Shown here: positions 35,051-43,156 of the stretch, in pieces | How positions within the stretch are numbered: position 1 is the first letter of the stretch | Layout of the letters: each line of letters begins with the position of its first letter | Source of the DNA: Altererythrobacter sp. CAU 1644 | GTDB lineage: Bacteria; Pseudomonadota; Alphaproteobacteria; Sphingomonadales; Sphingomonadaceae | Direction: 5' to 3' | NCBI RefSeq assembly: GCF_029623755.1 | Contig: NZ_CP121106.1 | Coordinates: 2,298,352 to 2,362,351, forward strand | DNA: 64,000 nucleotides | Made by a program: the position numbers and the translations under genes | The notes under the pieces: generated by a model | What the model saw: the letters and a program-made list of their open reading frames with translations, nothing else | Told to the model about the DNA's origin: nothing | The model's database searches: none

Positions 35051-36475
35051 ATGAAGAAGACAACATTCACGAGCTTCGCTGCCGCCGTCCTGCTTGGGGC
35101 GACTTCGAGCGTTGCGATCGCACAGGATATGACCACGGCGCCGGCCAACACCGGCAATGTGATCTCGATGCAGGAAGCCATCGAGGTGGCGATGGCCGCC
35201 AACCCGGAAATCCTGCAGGCGCAATACAACACCGAAGCGATCCAGATGGAACGCGAACAGGCGCAGTCGCTGTACCTGCCACGGCTCGATATCGAGGCTT
35301 CGGCAGGCATTCGTCGGCTCGAAAACAACACGCGCCGCAACCTCGGCATTGCCAATGACGAGCTCTATCCGCTCGAGGCGCAGGTGAGCGCCGATTGGAC
35401 CATCCTCGACTTCGGTCGTCGTCGCGGCGAATTGCTGCGTCAGGCGGCCCGTGTCGACGGTGCTTCGCTGCGCGTGACGGAACGCAGCGAGTTCATCGCC
35501 CTGGCCACTGCCCGACAGTATCTCGACGTGCTGCTCCAGCAGCGGATCGTGGCAGCCGCGCAGGACAACCTTGCGTTCCATAATACGCTGGTGACCGATC
35601 TGTCGCGCGGCGTGGAGGAGGAGTCGATTTCGATCGCCGACCTCCAGCAAGCGGAAGAACGGTTCCTTTCGGCCAAGGTGCGCGAGAGCGAGGCGGTGGA
35701 ATCGCTCGAATCTGCACAGCACGCGCTGCGCCGGTTGACGGGCCTGACAATCAACACCGTGACCCTGCCGCCCGACCTTTCAGCGGCGCTTCCCTCGACC
35801 GAGGACGAGACCTTGGGCCTTGCCCGGACCCGCAATCCGCTGGTGCGTGAAGCCCAGGCCGATGTCGATGCGGCGCATGGCCAGGTCATGGCGGCCAAGG
35901 GTGAGTTCTGGCCCACCATCGGGATCGATGCGCGTGGCCGAGTGGGCGAGGACATCGACGGGTTCGCTGGCGAAACCAACGATATCCAGGCGCGGGTCTA
36001 CCTGCGCTGGAACGTCTTCGACGGCGGTCTGAAACAGGGCCGGTACCAGGAAATGGTCCACCGCGCCTCGCAAGCCCGCTATCGCCTGCACGAAATGACC
36101 CGCCGCGCCGAGGAAGACGCTTCCAACGCCTGGACCGCGCTGCGTGCGCAGCAGAACATCGGTGCCGCTCTCGCCCGCCAGTCGGAAGTGAGTGACGACC
36201 TGCTGCTGAGCTATCGTAGCCAGTTCAACGTCGGTCGCCGGTCGCTGCTCGATGTGCTCGATGCGCAGAACACGCGCTTCAACACGCAGGTACGGCTGGA
36301 AACCTCGCGCTTCTCGCAGCTTTTCGCGCAGTATCAGATCCTTGCGGCGACCAACCAGTTCCTCGACGCGATGAACATCGCTCCGGGTGCCGGTGCCGGC
36401 AAGGCCGAGCGGGAGCGCTTCGACTACGGCCCCTCGAAGGAGGCCGAAACCGATTACCGCCGCTACGCCGACTGA
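35051..36475 (+). CDS. TolC-family outer-membrane channel (LapE/AggA-like)
   Basis: A 474-residue TolC-type protein with a signal peptide ending SSVAIAQ and two repeats of the outer-membrane-efflux fold: VSADWTILDFGRRRGELLRQ in the first half and VYLRWNVFDGGLKQGRYQEM in the second. It also has SYRSQFNVGRRSLLDVLDAQ, the signature near the end of T1SS TolC proteins. It forms the outer-membrane exit for the adhesin and, by analogy with LapE, the pore in which the N-terminal plug is retained. GGGAGG lies upstream of the ATG. Confidence 0.93.
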   Translation: MKKTTFTSFAAAVLLGATSSVAIAQDMTTAPANTGNVISMQEAIEVAMAANPEILQAQYNTEAIQMEREQAQSLYLPRLDIEASAGIRRLENNTRRNLGIANDELYPLEAQVSADWTILDFGRRRGELLRQAARVDGASLRVTERSEFIALATARQYLDVLLQQRIVAAAQDNLAFHNTLVTDLSRGVEEESISIADLQQAEERFLSAKVRESEAVESLESAQHALRRLTGLTINTVTLPPDLSAALPSTEDETLGLARTRNPLVREAQADVDAAHGQVMAAKGEFWPTIGIDARGRVGEDIDGFAGETNDIQARVYLRWNVFDGGLKQGRYQEMVHRASQARYRLHEMTRRAEEDASNAWTALRAQQNIGAALARQSEVSDDLLLSYRSQFNVGRRSLLDVLDAQNTRFNTQVRLETSRFSQLFAQYQILAATNQFLDAMNIAPGAGAGKAERERFDYGPSKEAETDYRRYAD

Positions 36476-36509
36476 GGCGAGGCGGTAATCCAACTGCAGA
36501 GGGGAATGC

Positions 36510-38654
36510 GTGCTGCAAGACCGAACGTCTGACTCGCTTCAGGCGAATGACCCTCTGATCGAGGCAATCGGGGAATTGGCGCGGCGTTACGGCCTCGCCT
36601 TTTCCCCGGCCTTGCTCGATTCGCTTGCGCGCGATGCCAAGGGACGGTTGCCGTTCCATCAGGCGAGTTCCGCGCTTGAGCTGTCGGGCCTCGACTTCGA
36701 CATCCACGATCACAAGAAGCTGCCCGTTGGCGATGCCGATTATCCTGCATTGATCGCACTGTCCGATGGCGGTGCGGCGGTGATCCACGAGGCCAAGGAT
36801 GGGCAATTGCTGGTCTGGATGCCCGGGGCGGCACGGCCCGAAGCGCGCTGGATCGCGCGCGACGACCTGCAGGCCGATTATGCGGGCAAGTTCCTGTCGG
36901 TCTTCGGCGATCCCGATGCGCTGCGCGAACAGGAAGCGCCGTGGCACAAGAAGGGCCGCCATCATTGGTTCTGGGGTGAGCTGCGCAAGGAACGCAAGGC
37001 GTTCCGTTCGGTGCTGGTTGCCTCGCTGATCATCAACATGCTGGCGCTGTCGCTGCCGCTGTTCTCGATGAACGTCTACGACCGGGTGATCCCCAACCGC
37101 GCCACTTCGACGCTGTGGGTGCTCGGGATCGGCGTGCTGCTCGCCTTCCTGATGGAATTCGCGCTGCGTGCGGCGCGGACCAATGTGATCGACGAGATCG
37201 GGCGCCGGCTCGATATCAAGCTCAGCCAGAAGATCTTCGGCCGCGTGCTCGGCCTGCCGCTGGCAGCGCGGCAGGGCAATACCGGGGCGCTGGCCGCGCG
37301 CGTTTCCGAATATGCCGTGGTGCGCGATTTCTTCGCCTCGACCACCGTTGTGCTGGTGGTCGACCTTGCCTTCCTGGTGCTGTTCGTCGCGGTGATTGCC
37401 TACATTGCCGGGTGGCTCGCGCTGGTGCCGATCGTCGCCATGATACTGATGGCGGCGGCAGGGTTCTACCTGCAGCGCCAGGTTACCGATGCCGCGCGCG
37501 ACGCACAGGCCGATCACGGCCTGCAGCAGACGCTGCTGGTGGAATCGGTGGCGGGCATGGAAACGCTCAAGTCGATGACCGGCGAGCGGGCGATGATGGG
37601 GCGCTGGTACAATCTCGCCGAGATTGGCAGCAATTCGCAGAAGCGGCTCAAGCGCATCCAGTCGATCGCGATTGGCCTGGCGCAGAGCTTCCAGCAGGTC
37701 TCCTCGATTTCGCTCATCATCGGCGGATATTACCTGTTCGATGCCGGCGTGATCACGATGGGTGCGATCATCGCGATCGTCATGCTCGCCTCGCGTTCGC
37801 TCGCTCCGGCGGGCCAGATCGCCTTCCTGCTCACCCGTTTCCGCCAGGCGCGCGAGACGCTCGATTCGATCGAAAGGCTGTTCGAGGTGCCCGACGAGCG
37901 CAAGCAAGGCGTGTCCAGCATTCCCGCTACGGTGCGCAATGCCGCCCTGCGACTCGAGAATTGCACCTTCGCCTATCCCGAGGCGCCGGTGCCCGCGCTC
38001 GACAAATTGAACCTTTCGATCGAGCCGGGTGAAAGGATTGCCCTCATCGGGCGTGTCGCTTCGGGAAAGTCCACGCTCGGAAGGTTAATTTGCGGACTTT
38101 ACCAGCCCACGGACGGCGCTTTCCTGGTTAATGGCATCGACTCGCGGCAATTCCGGCCGCAGGATTTGCGCAGTGCTTTCCGCTTTGTAGGCCAGGACGC
38201 GACTTTGTTTACCGGTTCGATCAAGGACAATCTTTCGCTCGGCGCCCCGGGGATCGACGATGATCGCCTGTTCGAGGCGCTGCGGCTGAGCGGCGCCGAC
38301 GAGTTTCTCGCGCGCGATGACAGCGGTTTCGACCGTGCCGTCGGCGAACAGGGCCGCCGGCTTTCCGGCGGGCAGCGCAGCTTCCTCGCGCTGGCGCGCG
38401 CCTTTGTCTCGCCCAGCGAGTTGCTGTTCCTCGACGAGCCAACCGGTGCGATGGATTCGCAGACCGAACGGCTGTTCGTCGAACGCCTCAAGGGTTCGCT
38501 GGGTGAGCAGCAGACGCTGGTGGTTTCGACCCATCGCCCAGCGCTGTTCGATCTCGTCGACCGGATCATCGTGCTCGACAAGGGTAAGATCGTGGCCGAC
38601 GGCAGCAAGAAAGACATTCTTGATCGCGCCGGCAAGCAAGGGGGCATGTCGTAA
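36510..38654 (+). CDS. Type I secretion ABC transporter (LapB/RtxB-like)
   Basis: A 714-residue inner-membrane exporter. Residues 1-140 form a C39-like domain without a catalytic Cys (the region reads SLQANDPLIEAIGELARRYG), as in RTX and Lap exporters that bind but do not cut their substrate. A six-helix membrane domain follows at about 165-440, then the nucleotide-binding domain with Walker A GRVASGKST (about 514-522), signature LSGGQ (618-622), Walker B ELLFLDEPTGAMDS and the switch histidine in VVSTHRP. A GTG start is used, five bases after GAGGGG. It should export the giant adhesin with the HlyD and TolC partners. Confidence 0.94.
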   Translation: MLQDRTSDSLQANDPLIEAIGELARRYGLAFSPALLDSLARDAKGRLPFHQASSALELSGLDFDIHDHKKLPVGDADYPALIALSDGGAAVIHEAKDGQLLVWMPGAARPEARWIARDDLQADYAGKFLSVFGDPDALREQEAPWHKKGRHHWFWGELRKERKAFRSVLVASLIINMLALSLPLFSMNVYDRVIPNRATSTLWVLGIGVLLAFLMEFALRAARTNVIDEIGRRLDIKLSQKIFGRVLGLPLAARQGNTGALAARVSEYAVVRDFFASTTVVLVVDLAFLVLFVAVIAYIAGWLALVPIVAMILMAAAGFYLQRQVTDAARDAQADHGLQQTLLVESVAGMETLKSMTGERAMMGRWYNLAEIGSNSQKRLKRIQSIAIGLAQSFQQVSSISLIIGGYYLFDAGVITMGAIIAIVMLASRSLAPAGQIAFLLTRFRQARETLDSIERLFEVPDERKQGVSSIPATVRNAALRLENCTFAYPEAPVPALDKLNLSIEPGERIALIGRVASGKSTLGRLICGLYQPTDGAFLVNGIDSRQFRPQDLRSAFRFVGQDATLFTGSIKDNLSLGAPGIDDDRLFEALRLSGADEFLARDDSGFDRAVGEQGRRLSGGQRSFLALARAFVSPSELLFLDEPTGAMDSQTERLFVERLKGSLGEQQTLVVSTHRPALFDLVDRIIVLDKGKIVADGSKKDILDRAGKQGGMS

Positions 38655-39700
38655 TGGCAAGCCTGCCCCTCTCCTTCGAGCAGCGCTGGCTCGGCAGCGA
38701 CGGCAAGGCGCACCGCCGCCTCGCGCTGGGCGGCGGGCTGGTCGCCGCGCTGGCGCTGGCGCTGACCTTCTCGCTCGGAAATCCCGATGCGTCCCGCGCC
38801 GAAAGCGGGATCACGATCAAGGCGCGCGAAGTCGCCAAACTCAAATCGCTCGACGAGGGCGCGCAGGCCGAGATCCTGGTGGTCGGCGACAGCGCCGAAG
38901 AGCGCAACGAGCTGATCCCGATTTCGGGCCTCCCGCGCGAGCAGATGTCTGGGTTCGCCGCGATCCAGCTCAAGAATGCGAATTACGGCACGGCGCTCAA
39001 GTGCCTGACGCAGGCGATCTATTACGAGGCCGCGAACGAGCCGCTGCAGGGCAAGCGAGCGGTGGCGCAGGTGGTACTCAACCGCCTCAAGCATCCCGCC
39101 TATCCCAATTCGGTCTGCGGCGTTGTCTATGAAGGCGTCAATCGCCCAGTGTGCCAGTTCAGCTTCACCTGCGACGGTTCGCTGTTGCGTGCGCCGATGG
39201 CCCGCCAATGGGCGCAATCGCGCGAAGTGGCGATGGCCGCGCTGGCGGGCCAGGTCGAGCAATCGGTCGGATCGGCGACACATTACCATGCCGATTACGT
39301 CCTGCCGCGCTGGGCCTACACGCTTTCCAAGATCGAAAAGATCGGCGCTCACATTTTCTACCGCTTCCCCGGCAGCGCCGGGACCGAGCGCGCCTTTACC
39401 CGGCGCTGGAACGGCCGCGAGTTCATTCCCGACCTCAACGAGGCGCGGCTGCGCGCCTTGCTCGCGGCGCAGATCGAGCCCGAAGTGCCCGAATTCACGC
39501 CCGGCACCACCGTGGTGCCGCATGTGACCGATCGCCATGCTCCGACCGACGTCGGAGGGCGGCTCGACACGACCAAGACCTGGCGCCTGTCGATCCCCGA
39601 CCCGGTGACCGCCAGCGGCTCGTACAAGAGCCTGCGCGAACAGCAGGGCGAGGTTGTCGCCGCGCCTGAAACTCCCGCGGAGGCTGGAGAAACCCGGTGA
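38654..39700 (+). CDS. SleB-type cell wall hydrolase embedded in the T1SS operon
   Basis: A 348-residue membrane-anchored periplasmic enzyme: one hydrophobic segment (ALGGGLVAALALALTFSLG) precedes a hydrolase-2 domain at about residues 112-225. The signature CLTQAIYYEAANEPLQGKRA contains the catalytic glutamate (about Glu125), then AVAQVVLNRLKHPAYPNSVC and CQFSFTCDG. SleB/CwlJ-type enzymes are lytic transglycosylases that cut the glycan strand. The start overlaps the ABC gene by one base and the stop overlaps hlyD by four, so it is translationally coupled inside the secretion operon. It may open the wall for assembly of the exporter. Confidence 0.88.
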   Translation: MASLPLSFEQRWLGSDGKAHRRLALGGGLVAALALALTFSLGNPDASRAESGITIKAREVAKLKSLDEGAQAEILVVGDSAEERNELIPISGLPREQMSGFAAIQLKNANYGTALKCLTQAIYYEAANEPLQGKRAVAQVVLNRLKHPAYPNSVCGVVYEGVNRPVCQFSFTCDGSLLRAPMARQWAQSREVAMAALAGQVEQSVGSATHYHADYVLPRWAYTLSKIEKIGAHIFYRFPGSAGTERAFTRRWNGREFIPDLNEARLRALLAAQIEPEVPEFTPGTTVVPHVTDRHAPTDVGGRLDTTKTWRLSIPDPVTASGSYKSLREQQGEVVAAPETPAEAGETR

Positions 39701-40977
39701 AAGAATTCGTGAGCGAATGGCTCGAGCGCATTTCCGACTGGGATGCCAATCGCAAGCTGATTGCGGCCTGTGCCGCAACGGTGTTCCTGCTGCTCGCCTG
39801 GGCCAGCGTGGCGCAGACCGAGGAGGTCACGCGCGGCATGGGCAAGGTGATCCCTTCGTCCAAAGCGCAGCTGGTGCAACCCGCCGAACCTGCCACCGTG
39901 GCCGAGATCCTCGTGCGCGGAGGGCAAAGCGTGAAGAAAGGGCAGCTACTAGTGCGGCTCGACGACGCGCAGGCCTCGTCCGAACTGGGCCAGTTGCGGA
40001 CCGAGACCGAGCGCCTGCAGGCCCGCGCCCAGCGGCTCGAAGGCGAGGTGTCGGGCAACACCACCGATTGCGCCGAGGGGTCGGTCTGCGCCGAAGAACG
40101 CCGGCTGCAGCAGGTCCGTCTCGCAGCTGCGCAGAGCCGCGAGAATTCGCTCGCCTCGGCGGTCGAGCAGCGTCGCCGTGACTTGAGCGAGGCGCAGGCG
40201 ACCGTCTCGACACTGGAGAACAGCGTCCGGCTCGCCCGGGACCAGGTCAACATGCTCGAGCCGCTGGCACGCCAAGGCATCGTGCCCAAGACCGAATTGC
40301 TCACCGCACAACGCGACCTCGTCGATACGCAAGGGCGCCTGTCGGCGGCCCGCCAGGCGGCAGCACGCGCGAGCGCGGGGATCAGCCAGGCGCAGTCCGA
40401 CCTCAACGCCGCCCGGCTCGAATTCCGCCAGCAGGCGCTCAACGAGCGGTCGGAGATCAACACCCGGATCGCGGTCAACCAGCAGACCATTCGCGGCGCT
40501 GAAGCGCGTCAGAACCGTAACGAGTTGCGTTCGCCCGCCGATGGCATCGTCAACGACGTCCAGATCACTACGGTGGGCGGCTTCGTCGGGGCGGGCGAGA
40601 AGATCATGCAGATCGTGCCGGTGGGCGACAAGCTGCTGGTCGAGGCGCGCGTCTCGCCCAAGGACATCGCCTTCATCAAGGTCGGCGACCGCGCCAATGT
40701 GAAGGTCACCGCCTATGATTTCGCCACCTACGGCGGGTTGTCGGGCCGGGTTCAGCAGGTCAGCGCGGACAGTGTCTATGACGAGGCCGAGCGCGAAACC
40801 TATTACATCGTGCTGGTCGAAACCGACCGAGCCTACCTCAGCAAGAGCGGGCGCAGGCTGCCGATCGTTCCGGGCATGATTTGCGATGTCGAGATCATCA
40901 CCGGCTCGAAAACCGTGCTGAGCTATCTGATGAAGCCGATCACTCGCGGCCTCAACCAGGCGCTCACAGAGCGCTGA
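39697..40977 (+). CDS. HlyD-family membrane fusion protein (LapC-like)
   Basis: A 426-residue T1SS adaptor with one N-terminal transmembrane helix (LIAACAATVFLLLAWASVAQ, about residues 22-41), then a lipoyl-like segment (VQPAEPATVAEILVRGGQSV), a long coiled coil (about 90-290, rich in Gln, Arg and Leu) and the second lipoyl half ELRSPADGIVNDVQITTVGG. The C-terminal AprE-like beta-barrel has GMICDVEIITGSKTVLSYLM. It bridges the ABC exporter to the TolC channel. A GTG start overlaps the SleB stop. It ends immediately before the convergent protease gene with no spacer. Confidence 0.94.
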   Translation: MKEFVSEWLERISDWDANRKLIAACAATVFLLLAWASVAQTEEVTRGMGKVIPSSKAQLVQPAEPATVAEILVRGGQSVKKGQLLVRLDDAQASSELGQLRTETERLQARAQRLEGEVSGNTTDCAEGSVCAEERRLQQVRLAAAQSRENSLASAVEQRRRDLSEAQATVSTLENSVRLARDQVNMLEPLARQGIVPKTELLTAQRDLVDTQGRLSAARQAAARASAGISQAQSDLNAARLEFRQQALNERSEINTRIAVNQQTIRGAEARQNRNELRSPADGIVNDVQITTVGGFVGAGEKIMQIVPVGDKLLVEARVSPKDIAFIKVGDRANVKVTAYDFATYGGLSGRVQQVSADSVYDEAERETYYIVLVETDRAYLSKSGRRLPIVPGMICDVEIITGSKTVLSYLMKPITRGLNQALTER

Positions 40978-41964
40978 TCAATTCGCTAGAGCAAGTTTCG
41001 GTGCAGGCGCTTCGTAGCGCTGGCCATGCAGGTAACGCTGGTTCCCGGCGAAGCTCATGACCGGACGGTAGCCATAGTTCATGTCGGCCGGGACGACGCG
41101 ATCGCCCTGCATGTCGAGCATGACCCATTCCTCGCCGTTCCTGACCAGCAGTACGGCGTGGTCGAGGCGGCGCAAGGTGTCGCGCGCCAGTGTCAGCATC
41201 ATGTCGTCCTGGGCTACGCCCGCCGTAGCGAGGAGCTGCATCTTGAGGATCGCATAGTCCTCGCAGTCACCTGCGCGCCGGGACAGCGTGGTCTTGGCAT
41301 CGGCCCAATCGTCCTTGCGGTCGCTTTCGTAGCGGATCGCGCGGTTGACCCAGCGATTGACCTCGCCCAGCAGCGCCGTGCGCTCCTGCGGCACTGTGCC
41401 GAGCGCCGCGATCAGGTCGGACTTGGCAAGGCCGCGTGCCGCCACCCGGTTCCACTGCGCATCGAAGCGGGTCTTGCCGATCCGCACGCGTTCGGTGCCG
41501 AGGAACCGCCCACCCGTCGTGCCTGTGCCTACCGCCGCAGGCTTCACCTGGGGGAACGCTACGCGCGCCGCCACCGGGCGGGTCTCCTCGCGCGACACGC
41601 AGGTGAAGCCCATGGCCGTAAGGGGGACCGCCGCACTCGCCGCGGGAAGGGCGGGAGCGAGCGCAGCGGCCCCTGCGGTGGATGCGGGCGCACCACCGGC
41701 ATTCTGTTGCAGCTTGAGCCGTTCGAGCGCCGAAGGCTGCCCGCCGAGGATCGCACTGGCCTTGCTTGCCCGCGCGCCCAGGTTGACCGGGGCAATGGGC
41801 GATGCCGCAGGGCGCGCCACCGGGCACTGCACCTGTGCAGCGCCGACCGCAGCGAGGGGCATGGCGGTTGGCACGCTGACCATCAGCGGGCTCGCCTGCG
41901 CGCTCGCCGGAATGGCACCGAGGGCAACTCCCGCAGCAGCAAGAAGGAGGGGCTTCCTGAACAT
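40978..41964 (-). CDS. LapG-like transglutaminase-fold cysteine protease (BTLCP family)
   Basis: A 328-residue exported protein with a signal peptide (LLLAAAGVALGAIPASAQA). The BTLCP domain at about residues 150-320 has all three catalytic residues: Cys234 in RRAGDCEDYAILK, His269 in RRLDHAVLLV and Asp284 in WVMLDMQGDRV. In Pseudomonas, LapG cuts the N-terminal di-alanine site of LapA and releases it from the surface. The first 140 residues are unusually Ala/Pro rich with two cysteines (VQCPV, FTCVS), longer than in typical LapG. The gene abuts the end of the adhesin-secretion operon, convergent to it, which strongly suggests that the adhesin is the substrate. Confidence 0.9.
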   Translation of the reverse strand: MFRKPLLLAAAGVALGAIPASAQASPLMVSVPTAMPLAAVGAAQVQCPVARPAASPIAPVNLGARASKASAILGGQPSALERLKLQQNAGGAPASTAGAAALAPALPAASAAVPLTAMGFTCVSREETRPVAARVAFPQVKPAAVGTGTTGGRFLGTERVRIGKTRFDAQWNRVAARGLAKSDLIAALGTVPQERTALLGEVNRWVNRAIRYESDRKDDWADAKTTLSRRAGDCEDYAILKMQLLATAGVAQDDMMLTLARDTLRRLDHAVLLVRNGEEWVMLDMQGDRVVPADMNYGYRPVMSFAGNQRYLHGQRYEAPAPKLALAN

Positions 41965-42210
41965 GCCCCGTCTTTGCCGCGCGAGCCCCTAAGCCCGGGT
42001 TTGAACAAAGGGTTACTTTGATCCTAAGGGAGGTTGACGGAACGCCGCCCCGGCCGGACGCGCAAAGCGCCAAATAGCGCGGCTGCGCGCCCCCCGAAGG
42101 TTAATGAAAATAAATGACCGTTCTAAGTGAACGAATGGGCTGGCTAGGTATTTGCACCGGGACGGATCGATGTTCGCTCCAATCTGGAGCGGACGTAGGG
42201 ATCAACGGCC

Positions 42211-42855
42211 TCAATCCGCTTGGGTTTCATCGAACACGGCAAACACTTCGACTATCCCGGCAGGGTCGCATTCCGCGCGCAGCCGGTCGATCGCGCCATC
42301 GACCGCGAGGTGATATTCGAGCACACCGGCGTCCTGCCGTTCGAACTTGCCGCCGAGAGAGCGAGTGAACTCGCGCGCCTCGGTATTGTCCCCCAGCATA
42401 TGGACCACGAATTCTTCTATGCCTTCTTCGCGGGCGGCGAGCAGCAGGGTCGCGGTCATGAGCTTGCCCAGGCCCCGGCCATGGTATTCGTCGAGCACTG
42501 CGATCGAGAATTCGGCGCATTCCTCGTGCTCGTCATCGCGAAAGGCATGCACCGCGCCGATCGCCGGTTTTGCCGGATCGCCGGAATCGATCGCCCCCCA
42601 GGCCAGGTGATGCTCGCCGTCGGCATCGAGCAAGCGTTGCAAAACCCAAGGGGGCGGTTCCTTGGCACCCGAGAAGAACCGCAGGTAACGCGACCGGTCG
42701 GACATTCGGCCGATGCCCAGCTTCATCAGCTCGATATCTTCGCTGCGAATGGTGCGGATACAGACGGGCCTGCCGTCTTCCAGCGACGTGTGAATAATGG
42801 TGTTGGCACGCTTCGCCTTGTTCATCGGGATTCCCGGACGGATGCGACCCGACAT
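42211..42855 (-). CDS. GNAT-family N-acetyltransferase
   Basis: A protein of up to 214 residues with the acetyl-CoA-binding motif EYHGRGLGKLMTATLLLAA (RxxGxG) after the strand FSIAVLD. The RSEDIELMKLGIGRMSDRSR segment is typical of the acetyltransferases found in Pat-like proteins, but no cyclic-nucleotide domain is present. The substrate is unknown. An ATG at 42825 with GGGA upstream could be the true start; the longer form begins MSGRIRPGIP. A CGCTCC/GGAGCG hairpin lies 20-36 bases beyond its stop. Confidence 0.78.
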   Translation of the reverse strand: MSGRIRPGIPMNKAKRANTIIHTSLEDGRPVCIRTIRSEDIELMKLGIGRMSDRSRYLRFFSGAKEPPPWVLQRLLDADGEHHLAWGAIDSGDPAKPAIGAVHAFRDDEHEECAEFSIAVLDEYHGRGLGKLMTATLLLAAREEGIEEFVVHMLGDNTEAREFTRSLGGKFERQDAGVLEYHLAVDGAIDRLRAECDPAGIVEVFAVFDETQAD

Positions 42856-43156
42856 CCGTTCTTATAGTCGATCACAAGTCGTGAGGGGAGGGGGCACGCG
42901 CGATTACTGCGAATTGGTCCCTGGCTAGCGAAATTCGCTGCAGTGATTGAAATTTCTCGGAAAATTGTGAGCGTTCAAATGAAATTTGTAACATGGAATC
43001 CGCAATTGAAACTACGATTCCACAGTTAATGGCACGGTAGGGCTTTTTACTTTGAGAAAATAGAAAACGCTATTGAATGGAACCAGACTCTACTTTTCCG
43101 TTAAGACATTTTAAACGAGACGGGGGTAGCTCCTAGGGGTAACTCCGGAGGCCCCA
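42856..43156 (+). promoter_or_regulatory. AT-rich promoter region of the TadG-VWA operon
   Basis: About 300 bases with no gene, visibly richer in A and T than the surroundings. GGAAC at 43079 and CGTT at 43099, 15 bases apart, resemble the EcfG general-stress sigma promoter (GGAAC-N16/17-CGTT), one base short of the usual spacing. GGAGG lies five bases before the next ATG. The promoter call is tentative. Confidence 0.35.

Noticed and set aside
36510..36930. C39 peptidase activity in the ABC exporter
   Set aside because: The catalytic cysteine is absent, as in RTX and Lap exporters, so no leader cleavage is claimed.
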